Of a stretch of DNA of 64,000 nucleotides, positions 56,871 to 64,000 are shown piece by piece. The notes beneath the pieces are model-generated. The model was given only the letters and a program-made list of their open reading frames with translations. It was not told the DNA's origin and searched no databases. This stretch comes from Hymenobacter radiodurans. GTDB lineage: Bacteria; Bacteroidota; Bacteroidia; Cytophagales; Hymenobacteraceae. The DNA lies in NCBI RefSeq assembly GCF_004355185.1, contig NZ_CP037922.1:3008001-3072000 (forward strand), in the 5' to 3' direction. The position numbers and the translations under genes are program-made. How positions within the stretch are numbered: the first letter of the stretch is position 1; every line of letters starts with the position of its first letter.

Positions 56871-59714
56871 CTACGCTTCTTGTACGCTGAGCGACGCGGT
56901 AGCCAGCGCTGCCAACATGGTTTTTATTCCTTGTTCAGCATCGGGGCCCAAATGCACGCGCAAGGTGCGCCGATCGTTTTGCTGCAACGCTTCTAAGTCG
57001 CCCTGAGCTTGGGCATTCTTGAACGTGCCAAACGTGTACGAGCGGCCCGGCAACGGCAAATCTTGCGGATGATCGACGGTGAATTGCACAAACAGGCCCG
57101 TATTGGGTCCACCCTTGTGATACTGCCCCGTAGAGTGCAGAAAGCGCGGTCCATACCCCGACGTAGTAGCGATGTGCAGTTGCTCCTGCACCTGAGCCCG
57201 CAGCTGCTGCAAGCTCTCATTCATCGCCGGCGATTCCGTGAGGTAAGCCTGCACGTTTAGGAAGTCGCCGGGCTTTGCCTGTGCGAAGAAGTTTTGGAGC
57301 ACTTCGGCGGCGTCATTGCCACTTACGGCGGTATAGTACGCTACACCGTTTTCGGTCACTTTTGGCGCCTCTTTCTGCGGAATCTGCCCGTCCTGCTCTA
57401 CCACTTTCATCAAACGATCAGTAGCAGTTTTGGCGGCCTGCACATTGGGCTGGTCAAACGGATTGATGCCAAACACGGCACTGGCTACGGCCGTTGCTAC
57501 TTCCCAACGATAGAATTCAGCGCCCAGATCCAGCGCATCCTTCATCAGAATTGTGATAACCGGGTGACCGTCTTGCGCTAACTGTTGCAGCTTGGTTTGG
57601 TTGGCTTCATCAGCTTCATTTTCATAGCCCACGTACACAAACACGCGGTCATGGCCGTACAGGCTTGGCTCACCGAGCGGCTCACCGGCTACGGGCAAAA
57701 TGCCCTTGCCTTCTTTGCCGGTGCTTTCCGCCAACAGTTGCTCCAGCCACAAGCCCAAGTCGCTTAACGAGGCTGGCACCACCAGCGTGAGCTTGTCGCG
57801 GCCTTGCTCAGCTAGCACGCCTAGGGCCGTACCCAGTTCCAAGCCCGGATTTTGCCCCCCAGCGCCGTAAGCGCCGCAGGCCCGCATCATTCCGATGGCC
57901 CGCGCCAGCAGTTCGCCAATGCTTATGCCGTGCAGTGCAGCGGGCACCAGACCAAAGTAAGTTAAGGCCGAAAAACGCCCCCCAACCTCCGGGAAGTTGA
58001 GGAAAATACGCCGGTAGCCCTGCTCCGTAGCCGAGGTCACGAACTTGGAGCCGGGGTCAGTAATAGCTACGAAGTTTTCGCCCGCCTTATCTCCTTTAAT
58101 TTGCTTGACGCGGTCGTAGAAATAGTCGCCAAACGCCAGCGGCTCAGCCGTCGTGCCCGATTTGCTGGCTACGATAAACAGCGTGTCAGCCAGCGGAACG
58201 GATTCTTCGATCTGCTTTACCGTGCCGGGATCAGTAGTGTCCAGTACCGAAATGGGCAGGCCGTTTTCGCCCATCGGGAATGACTCCTTAAATACAATAG
58301 GTGCCATCGTGCTGCCACCCATACCCATTACGACCACGTGCTTGAAGCCGGCGGCCTTCACCTCGTGCACAAACTGTTCGATCTCGGGCACTGCCTTTAC
58401 CATTGTTTCGGCCACGCGCAACCAACCCATAAAGCTGCGAACGCTCTGCTGGGCCTCCGCATCTTGGGTCCAAAGGGTGGCATCCTTTTGCCAGAAGCCT
58501 TCGGTGAAGTTTTTGGCGTTGAACTCCTGAGTTTTAGCGTCGATAGCCGCTTGGAAATCGCCTAGCTGCATCGTGGCCGGAGCCACCGTGATGCCCAAGG
58601 CTTTCTGCCGTTTCTTCTCTAACGACTCCATCAGCTTGCCAAAGGGCTCGTTGAATTTCTTGGCGCCATCAACCTCTAGATGGTTGGTCAACTCCTCCAA
58701 GTTTAGCCCCAGTTCCGGTAAGCGACGAAGCACTTCCTGAGCTTTCTCCAGGCCTTCTTCCAGATGGTCAGCGGGCTGACCTTTCTCGCGGAAAATATCC
58801 AGCGTCTCCACCGGCACTGTGTTCACCGTGCGCGGCCCAATGAGGTTGGTGATGTACTTTAGGTCGTCGTACTTCGGGTTTTTATTGCCGGTGCTGGCCC
58901 ACAACAAACGCTGCGTATTGGCGCCCTTGGCTTGCAAAGCTTCCCACCGAGGACCCACAAATATCTCCTTGTAGATTTGGTAGGCCTGTTTGGCACTGGC
59001 CAACGCCACTTCGCCTACCATCGACTGCGCCAACTCGCCTTTCTCGCCGCCTTCAGCCGCAATCTTTTCCAGCATTGGGTCAATCAGCACATCAATACGG
59101 CTGAGGAAGAAGCTAGCTACGGAGGCAATTTTGTCGATGGGCTGGCCAGCTTTTACGCGGTCTTCTAAGCCTGATAAGTAGGCATCAGCTACCAGCTTGT
59201 AGCGTTCCAGACCAAAAATCAACGTCACATTCACATTGATTCCCTCAGCAATAAGCCGACGAATGGCGGGTAGTCCCTCCAATGTTGCCGGTACTTTGAT
59301 CATCACATTGGGGCGGTCTACGGCTTTCCAGAAGCGTATACCCTCCTCGATTGTGCCTTCCGTATCGTTCACTAAGGCCGGCGATACTTCTAAGCTCACG
59401 TAGCCGTCGCCGGCATTATCGTGGCTATCATAAACCGGACGGAACAGGTCGCAGGCGTGCTGGACGTCAGCAATGGCCAACTCGGTGTAGATCTCATCTG
59501 CCGATTTATTCTGCAAAGCCAGGCTTTCAATAGCCGCATCGTAGTCGTCGCTGCCCCCGATGGCTTTCTCAAAAATGGCCGGATTAGACGTGACGCCGCG
59601 CAGGGCTTCGTCGGTAATGCGACGCTGTAACTCACCGTTGATGAGAATTTTACGCCGAATGAAGTCGAGCCAGATGCTTTGGTCAAACTGGCGGATAGCT
59701 ACTAATGGGTTCAT
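56871..59714 (-). CDS. Bifunctional transaldolase / glucose-6-phosphate isomerase
   Basis: 947 residues. Transaldolase half 1-360: SIWLDFIRRKIL, GVTSNPAIFEKAI, Schiff-base Lys in PNVMIKVPATLEGLPAI, and WASTGNKNPKYDDLKYI. Isomerase half from about 390: VVMGMGGSTMAPIVFKE, IVASKSGTTAEPLAF and GRFSALTYFGLVPAALHG are the sugar-phosphate binding (SIS) motifs. The fusion is known in several bacterial groups. It links pentose phosphates from L-arabinose to fructose- and glucose-6-phosphate. A LacI-type operator lies 259 bp upstream, which places this gene in the arabinose regulon. Confidence 0.95.
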   Translation of the reverse strand: MNPLVAIRQFDQSIWLDFIRRKILINGELQRRITDEALRGVTSNPAIFEKAIGGSDDYDAAIESLALQNKSADEIYTELAIADVQHACDLFRPVYDSHDNAGDGYVSLEVSPALVNDTEGTIEEGIRFWKAVDRPNVMIKVPATLEGLPAIRRLIAEGINVNVTLIFGLERYKLVADAYLSGLEDRVKAGQPIDKIASVASFFLSRIDVLIDPMLEKIAAEGGEKGELAQSMVGEVALASAKQAYQIYKEIFVGPRWEALQAKGANTQRLLWASTGNKNPKYDDLKYITNLIGPRTVNTVPVETLDIFREKGQPADHLEEGLEKAQEVLRRLPELGLNLEELTNHLEVDGAKKFNEPFGKLMESLEKKRQKALGITVAPATMQLGDFQAAIDAKTQEFNAKNFTEGFWQKDATLWTQDAEAQQSVRSFMGWLRVAETMVKAVPEIEQFVHEVKAAGFKHVVVMGMGGSTMAPIVFKESFPMGENGLPISVLDTTDPGTVKQIEESVPLADTLFIVASKSGTTAEPLAFGDYFYDRVKQIKGDKAGENFVAITDPGSKFVTSATEQGYRRIFLNFPEVGGRFSALTYFGLVPAALHGISIGELLARAIGMMRACGAYGAGGQNPGLELGTALGVLAEQGRDKLTLVVPASLSDLGLWLEQLLAESTGKEGKGILPVAGEPLGEPSLYGHDRVFVYVGYENEADEANQTKLQQLAQDGHPVITILMKDALDLGAEFYRWEVATAVASAVFGINPFDQPNVQAAKTATDRLMKVVEQDGQIPQKEAPKVTENGVAYYTAVSGNDAAEVLQNFFAQAKPGDFLNVQAYLTESPAMNESLQQLRAQVQEQLHIATTSGYGPRFLHSTGQYHKGGPNTGLFVQFTVDHPQDLPLPGRSYTFGTFKNAQAQGDLEALQQNDRRTLRVHLGPDAEQGIKTMLAALATASLSVQEA

Positions 59715-60019
59715 GCGAAAGATGGTTTTAAAACTTAGATGTCAGTCTTTCTGAGCGGCTGAAGATAAATGCCCCCAGCATACATTCTGTCTACGTGTTA
59801 ATTCAGCAAAACGAACTATAAAAAACGGGTTCGGAGAAACGAAGTAAAATTTGCTTCGTGCCCCTCATTATGAGACGGGCAACAACCTTTCTTCATCATG
59901 TTGTCTAGTCGGACAAATTCAAGGTAAGAATCGGATAAATCAACTATTGGCACCGATTCGACAACATTATTTCACAATCGTTTGTGCAAAGTAGGCAAAA
60001 TAGCGCTTTTGCCCACCAC
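59715..60019. other. Intergenic region between tal-pgi and the third GH43 gene
   Basis: 305 bp without a gene. It holds the tal-pgi promoter region, AT-rich around 59800-59960, and the LacI-type operator at 59973-59986. Confidence 0.6.
59973..59986. promoter_or_regulatory. LacI-type operator upstream of tal-pgi
   Basis: CACAATCGTTTGTG, identical to operator 1, between the GH43 stop at 60020 and the tal-pgi start at 59714. Confidence 0.8.
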
Positions 60020-61009
60020 TTACTTCTGCCCCGGTACTGGCCAGCCATCCTTATCCCAGACTAACTTTTCCATCCGCAACTTAGCCCGCCCCTTGTCGGC
60101 CGCATCATACCCGTGAAAAACCAGATAATCTTGGTTATCAAAGGTGTATACGGAATTATGACCGACGCCGTACCAGTCCTTGTTGCCTTCCATCACCAGG
60201 GTGCCGCCACCCTGCTCCAAGCCCACGCCGGCTTTATCAGTGTAAGGGCCAGTAATTTCTTTGGCACGGCCAACCACCATTTTATACGTGCTTTGCGGCC
60301 CACGGCAGCAGTAGTCAAATGACGTAAACAGGTAATAATAAGACCCTTTCTTGAAGATAAAGGGTGCTTCAATGGCCGCGTCGCCGGGCATGGAGTCGGT
60401 AAGTTGGGCATTGCGGGGCCGGCTGGCAATGGTGCGCCATTGCTCGGGTTGGGCAGGAGCCGACAGATCATCACGGAGCTTTACCAGCTTAATTCCATTC
60501 CAGAACGAGCCGAAGCTAAGCCAGGGCGTACCGGCCGCATCGCGCGCCAGATTGGGGTCAATGGCATTCCACATATCCCGGCCCGGCACCGACTGAATAA
60601 CTTTGCCTTTGTCAACCCACTTATAATCAGGCGACGCCGGATTCAAGGTTTTATTCGTCGCTAAGCCAATGCAAGAAGTGTTTTTCCCAAAGGCTGAGAT
60701 CGAATAATAGAGGTAATACTGCCCATTTTGAAAGGAAATATCTGGGGCCCAAATGTGGTTATTCTTAAACCCCGGCACGGCTTTTACAGCCCAGCTTGGA
60801 GCCTCACTGAACACGGGCTTCTCACGCTGCCATTGTTGCCTATCTTTCGATGACCATATTGCAATACCTGGCCCCGTGCAGAACATATAATACGTGCCAT
60901 CTTGCCGAATCATCACTGGATCGTGGGCCGGGATTCGGTCTTTGCTTGCCTGCGCCTGCGCCCACTGAGCGACTAGCAGCAGAAGGCTCAGGTATACAAG
61001 TTTTTTCAT
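60020..61009 (-). CDS. GH43 arabinan endo-1,5-alpha-L-arabinosidase
   Basis: 329 residues with a signal peptide ending AQAQ. Base Asp30 (PAHDPVMI), Asp151 (NAIDPNL) and acid Glu214 (AAIEAPFIF). FDYCCRGPQSTY is the endo-arabinanase signature, also seen in the GH43 domain at 42533, but there is no lectin or T9SS tail, so this version should be periplasmic. The two probably work at different cell sites. A half-operator lies at 61026 between this gene and the divergent lacI-type gene. Confidence 0.93.
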   Translation of the reverse strand: MKKLVYLSLLLLVAQWAQAQASKDRIPAHDPVMIRQDGTYYMFCTGPGIAIWSSKDRQQWQREKPVFSEAPSWAVKAVPGFKNNHIWAPDISFQNGQYYLYYSISAFGKNTSCIGLATNKTLNPASPDYKWVDKGKVIQSVPGRDMWNAIDPNLARDAAGTPWLSFGSFWNGIKLVKLRDDLSAPAQPEQWRTIASRPRNAQLTDSMPGDAAIEAPFIFKKGSYYYLFTSFDYCCRGPQSTYKMVVGRAKEITGPYTDKAGVGLEQGGGTLVMEGNKDWYGVGHNSVYTFDNQDYLVFHGYDAADKGRAKLRMEKLVWDKDGWPVPGQK

Positions 61010-61025
61010 AGGAGCATCTGATTTA

Positions 61026-61039
61026 CATTAACGATTGTG
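61026..61039. promoter_or_regulatory. Degenerate LacI-type operator in the GH43/lacI divergent region
   Basis: CATTAACGATTGTG keeps the right half-site (CGATTGTG) exactly and degrades the left. In the 147-bp divergent region, so it could serve both the GH43 gene and autoregulation. Confidence 0.5.
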
Positions 61040-61156
61040 TAATCTATGCTTAAATAAGTAAAATTGTGCAGATTCATTGTGACTCTTTGTTGACAGAGGA
61101 AGCAACTGAACGAGCTAGGGCGGGCACTACCCCACGGAGTATCACGAATACGAATT

Positions 61157-62218
61157 ATGAACCCACGCAAACCCAAGAAGGAGGAAGTGCCTGACAGCCC
61201 AGTTTCTATGGCCGATTTAGCCAAGGAGCTAGGCGTTTCCATGACCACGGTTTCTCGTGCCCTCAGTGACCACTACAGCATTGGGCCGGCCACTAAGCAG
61301 AAGGTACTAAAGCTGGCCAAAAAGCTTAACTATCAGCCCAATCAGATGGCGGCGGCGTTGCGCAAGGGCAAGAGCAAGCTTATTGGCGTAATTGTGCCCT
61401 ACATTGAAGGGCGCTTTTTTCCCTCGGTGGTACATGGCATCGAAACGGCGGCCCGCAAGGCAGGCTTTAGCGTAATTTTTTGCCAGTCGAACGAGGATGT
61501 AGCCAACGAGCGCAAGAACATCGAAACCTTGCTTAACGCGCAAGTAGCGGGTATTTTGGTTTCGTTATCCCGTAATACGCGCGATTTCAAGCACTTCGAA
61601 AAGGTGCGGAAACGGGGTATTCCCTTGGTGTTCTTTGACCGCATTCTGGAAGGCGACAACGTAAACGCCGTGGTGCTCAATGACCGGGAAGGCGCCTTTC
61701 AAACTACTAAGCACCTCTTGGAGCAGGGCTGCCGCCGAGTGGCGCACTTTGCAGGGCCGCAACACCTGAATATTTACAAAAATCGTCGTCAGGGATACGT
61801 CGATGCGCTACGCAGCTTTGACTTGCCGCTGGATGAGGATATGATTATCTATTCCGACATGACCCTAGAGCAGGGCACGGAAGGCATGAAGCAACTGCTG
61901 ACATTGCCGAACCCGCCGGATGGTGTTTTTGCCGCCGGCGACTCCGCTATTCTGGGGGCGCTTCAGCTACTCAAAAGCCGGGGCATTCGCGTGCCCGAGG
62001 ATATTGCGCTGGCAGGCTTCAGCAACGAAGGGTTCACGGCCATCACCGAGCCCATGCTGACTTCCGTAGATCAGCGCTGCGAGGAAATGGGGCAGGCCAC
62101 GGTGCGCTTATTTATGGAACTGGTGGAGGCCAAAGGCACGCCCTTTTATCAGCGCCAAGTGGTTCTTCAGCCACAATTATTTATTCGGGAATCGTCACTG
62201 CATTCGGGCAAGCGTTAG
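61157..62218 (+). CDS. LacI-family transcriptional repressor, likely arabinose regulator
   Basis: 353 residues. HTH and hinge at the N terminus: VSMADLAKELGVSMTTVSRA (about 16-35), YSIGPATKQKVLKLAKKLNYQPN, and the hinge region before KLIGVIVPYIEG. A periplasmic-binding-like effector domain follows (GAFQTTKHLLEQGCRRVAHFAGP, DGVFAAGDSAILGALQLLKSRG, VPEDIALAGFSNEGFT). It sits at the edge of the arabinan locus, whose units carry CpG-centred palindromes typical of LacI family operators. The effector is probably L-arabinose or a derivative; inferred only from context. Confidence 0.93.
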   Translation: MNPRKPKKEEVPDSPVSMADLAKELGVSMTTVSRALSDHYSIGPATKQKVLKLAKKLNYQPNQMAAALRKGKSKLIGVIVPYIEGRFFPSVVHGIETAARKAGFSVIFCQSNEDVANERKNIETLLNAQVAGILVSLSRNTRDFKHFEKVRKRGIPLVFFDRILEGDNVNAVVLNDREGAFQTTKHLLEQGCRRVAHFAGPQHLNIYKNRRQGYVDALRSFDLPLDEDMIIYSDMTLEQGTEGMKQLLTLPNPPDGVFAAGDSAILGALQLLKSRGIRVPEDIALAGFSNEGFTAITEPMLTSVDQRCEEMGQATVRLFMELVEAKGTPFYQRQVVLQPQLFIRESSLHSGKR

Positions 62219-62279
62219 GATGTAAATTTGCCCCCCAGCGGTAGCCATCGTTGAACAAGCACACCTAAAGCAGGGCCGC

Positions 62280-62993
62280 GTGAGAGAATATCTGCTTTTC
62301 GTTGATACGGAAACTTCCGGCATCCCGCAGGACTGGAACAAGCCGTATTCGAGCCGTGACAACTGGCCCCATATCGCCCAGCTGGCGTGGGTGGTGTACA
62401 CGCGCGATGGACAGGAAGTGAAGGCTGAGAATCATTACATCCTCTCTAGCGACTACGACATGAGCCCAGCCTCCGCCACTATTCACGGCATAACGCCGGA
62501 ATTTTTGCGTGAGCATGGCAAGCCGCGGCACGAGGTAATGCGCCGTTTGTACGACGATCTACTTCAGTATCAGCCGCTAGTGGTGGCGCATTTTATGCAG
62601 CTCGATTATCATATGATGGGCGTGGGCTTTTATCGCGCCGGCCTGGATAATCCGGTGAGTGAGCTGCCCACGTTTTGCACCATGCTGACCTCCGCTCGCT
62701 TTCTCCAGTATTCGACTCAACCAAAACGCGGGCTGCGGCTAAATGAGCTGCACCAGCGGCTTTTTGGGGAGCCAATGGCGCGCGAGCACGACGCACTAAC
62801 CGATGCGTACGCCACCACTCGCTGCTTTTTTGCCCTGTGGCAGCGTGGCGACATCAACGAACAAATAATAATGGCCCAACGCCCCCTTGGTGAACCCGGG
62901 AAAACCGTTTCGCGGCGGTGGCGCCCATCTCTGACGCATTTTATCGTAGTTCTGGCCCTCGCTGCCCTAGTGGCTCTGCTCCTTCTCTTCTGA
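62280..62993 (+). CDS. DEDDh 3'-5' exonuclease with C-terminal membrane anchor
   Basis: 237 residues from GTG 62280. DnaQ-type core: Asp9 and Glu11 (FVDTETSG), Asp109 (AHFMQLDYHM), His170 and Asp175 (REHDALTDAY). After the nuclease part comes a basic turn (SRRWRPSLTHF) and one hydrophobic segment to the very end (IVVLALAALVALLLLF), which suggests a tail-anchored protein facing the cytoplasm. The stop is 1 bp before the next start, so it is co-transcribed with the cNMP/CBS gene, a pairing seen in other bacteria. Confidence 0.88.
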   Translation: MREYLLFVDTETSGIPQDWNKPYSSRDNWPHIAQLAWVVYTRDGQEVKAENHYILSSDYDMSPASATIHGITPEFLREHGKPRHEVMRRLYDDLLQYQPLVVAHFMQLDYHMMGVGFYRAGLDNPVSELPTFCTMLTSARFLQYSTQPKRGLRLNELHQRLFGEPMAREHDALTDAYATTRCFFALWQRGDINEQIIMAQRPLGEPGKTVSRRWRPSLTHFIVVLALAALVALLLLF

Positions 62994-62994
62994 C

Positions 62995-64000
62995 ATGAAC
63001 GACCGCCTGGAATTTCTCAAAACGGCAACGCCTTTCAACCGCCTTCCCGTCGATGTGCTGGAGGAAGTAGCGGAGTTGCTGCAGGAAGTAACGCACCCGA
63101 AGGAAGCAGTTATTTATCTGCAGGATGTGTCGAAGTTACGCGGAATCGACCTTATTGTGGAGGGCGAATACGAGACGTTTTTTTACGATAGCCAGCAGAA
63201 CAAACGCCTGATCGAAATTAGCCCCCGGGCTCCTGCTACGGCGGTGTATCAGTGTTGCTGAACAAAAAACGGTCGTTGCGCACCGTCATAGCCCGCAAAG
63301 GCACGCGCGTTTATTTTCTGCATCGGCGCGACTTTCGGGCTCTGTGCCAGGCGTACGAAGACTTCTTTCAATACTTCACGCACCGCTACGGGCAGCAAAT
63401 GCTCAACCCCGAGTATGCCCACTTTTTGCGGCCCGATCATAAGGCTGGGGGGCAAAATTACATAGCCTCTGATCAGCTGTATTCGCGCCGCCTCGAAACC
63501 GTGGAGCTGCGCGATGTTATGGCCTGCCCCGGCAGCACGCCCATTCATGAAGTGGCCCGCCGCATGGCCGCCGCGCGCACCAGTTGCTACTTCATTACCA
63601 ACGACGAGCCTAACGCTTCCATTACAGGCTACGTGACGGATATAACCCTGCGCGACAAGGTGGTAGCTGGCTTGCTCGACGCGAATCAGCCGGTGGCCAC
63701 AATCATGGATGCGCCCGTGGTGGACATTGATAGTCAAGCATTTGTTTATGAGGCTGTGCTGCGGATGTTCAGGACTAAAACCCGGTATTTGTTGGTGAAA
63801 AAGGCCGACGAATACATCGGGTTTATCAGCCGCAACAAGCTACTCAGCGACCAGGCACAGTCGCCGTTTGTGTTCATTCAGGCCGTCAAGCAAACGCTGT
63901 CGGTGCGGGAGTTGAAGCGGCGCTGGGAGCAGGTGCCCAACATGGTGTACCAGCTACTGGACCGCGGGGTGAAGCCCGAAATCGTCAACCAAATTATTTC
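62995..64000 (+). CDS. cNMP-binding / CBS / DUF294-type protein, frame-corrected, cut by window end
   Basis: Starts MNDRLEFLKTATPFNRLP with a cNMP-binding-like domain (about 1-115). The frame breaks in a C5 tract at 63222-63226; one added C gives EISPPGSCYGGVSVLLNKKRS and stays open to the window end. A CBS pair follows (VMACPGSTPIHEVARRMAAA, MDAPVVDIDSQAFVYEAV). The last part (VFIQAVKQTLSVRELKRRW) is where DUF294 nucleotidyltransferase proteins begin, so the catalytic part should lie beyond the window. Function of the family is poorly known. Confidence 0.85.

Noticed and set aside
1..64000. CRISPR array, phage, insertion sequence, tRNA or rRNA
   Set aside because: No regularly spaced repeats, no transposase or integrase sequence, and no tRNA- or rRNA-like segment was recognised.

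Overview
The window looks like a Bacteroidota chromosome segment, most likely Hymenobacter or a close relative. This rests on moderately high GC, SusC/SusD outer-membrane pairs, type IX secretion (Por) C-terminal domains, Cys-lipoproteins, a Bacteroidota-style RNase P RNA, -7 promoter elements of the TAnnTTTG type, a fused transaldolase/glucose-6-phosphate isomerase and a fused alpha-keto-acid dehydrogenase E1. I see no phage, insertion sequence, CRISPR array, rRNA or tRNA.

Layout. 1-9.5 kb: a secreted GH13 amylase-like enzyme (minus strand), a DUF2279 protein and a first SusC/SusD pair. 9.5-27.5 kb: mostly housekeeping genes (Smr/DUF2027 protein, S8 protease, rnpB, a sigma-54-type response regulator without a DNA-binding domain, LuxE-like protein, E1 fusion, DUF1573 protein, alanine dehydrogenase, SUKH-like protein, LTA-synthase-like enzyme, HsdR-N protein, AMP nucleosidase, amidohydrolase, DinB-like protein). 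27.6-35.6 kb (minus strand): a PaoABC-like molybdenum aldehyde oxidoreductase operon with an XdhC-type chaperone and a MocA-like cytidylyltransferase, followed by an MFS transporter. 35.8-37.3 kb: a Kazal lipoprotein and DNA polymerase IV. 37.6-62.2 kb: a large L-arabinose/arabinan locus. 62.3 kb to the end: a membrane-anchored DEDDh exonuclease and a cNMP/CBS/DUF294 protein cut by the window edge.

Arabinan locus. SusC/SusD import arabino-oligosaccharides. Three GH43 enzymes, a GH51 arabinofuranosidase and a GH27 enzyme release sugar. An aldose epimerase, a sodium symporter and AraB/AraD/AraA take L-arabinose to xylulose-5-phosphate, and the transaldolase/isomerase fusion feeds it into central metabolism. 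A LacI-family repressor gene lies at the right end. The 14-bp palindrome CACAATCGATTGTG, or a one-base variant, recurs at or inside the locus genes and was not seen elsewhere, which points to one local regulon. Two perfect copies lie inside the signal-peptide codons of enzyme genes.

Sequence quality. Thirteen interruptions in eleven genes are all explained by one missing G or C in a G/C homopolymer (6 to 5, or 5 to 4). Restoring the base gives the family sequence and a whole number of codons in each of the ten genes complete in the window. I read these as consensus errors, so the genes are annotated as frame-corrected. The same G6 tract is the core of a strikingly recurrent motif, GGGGGGC followed by A/T.
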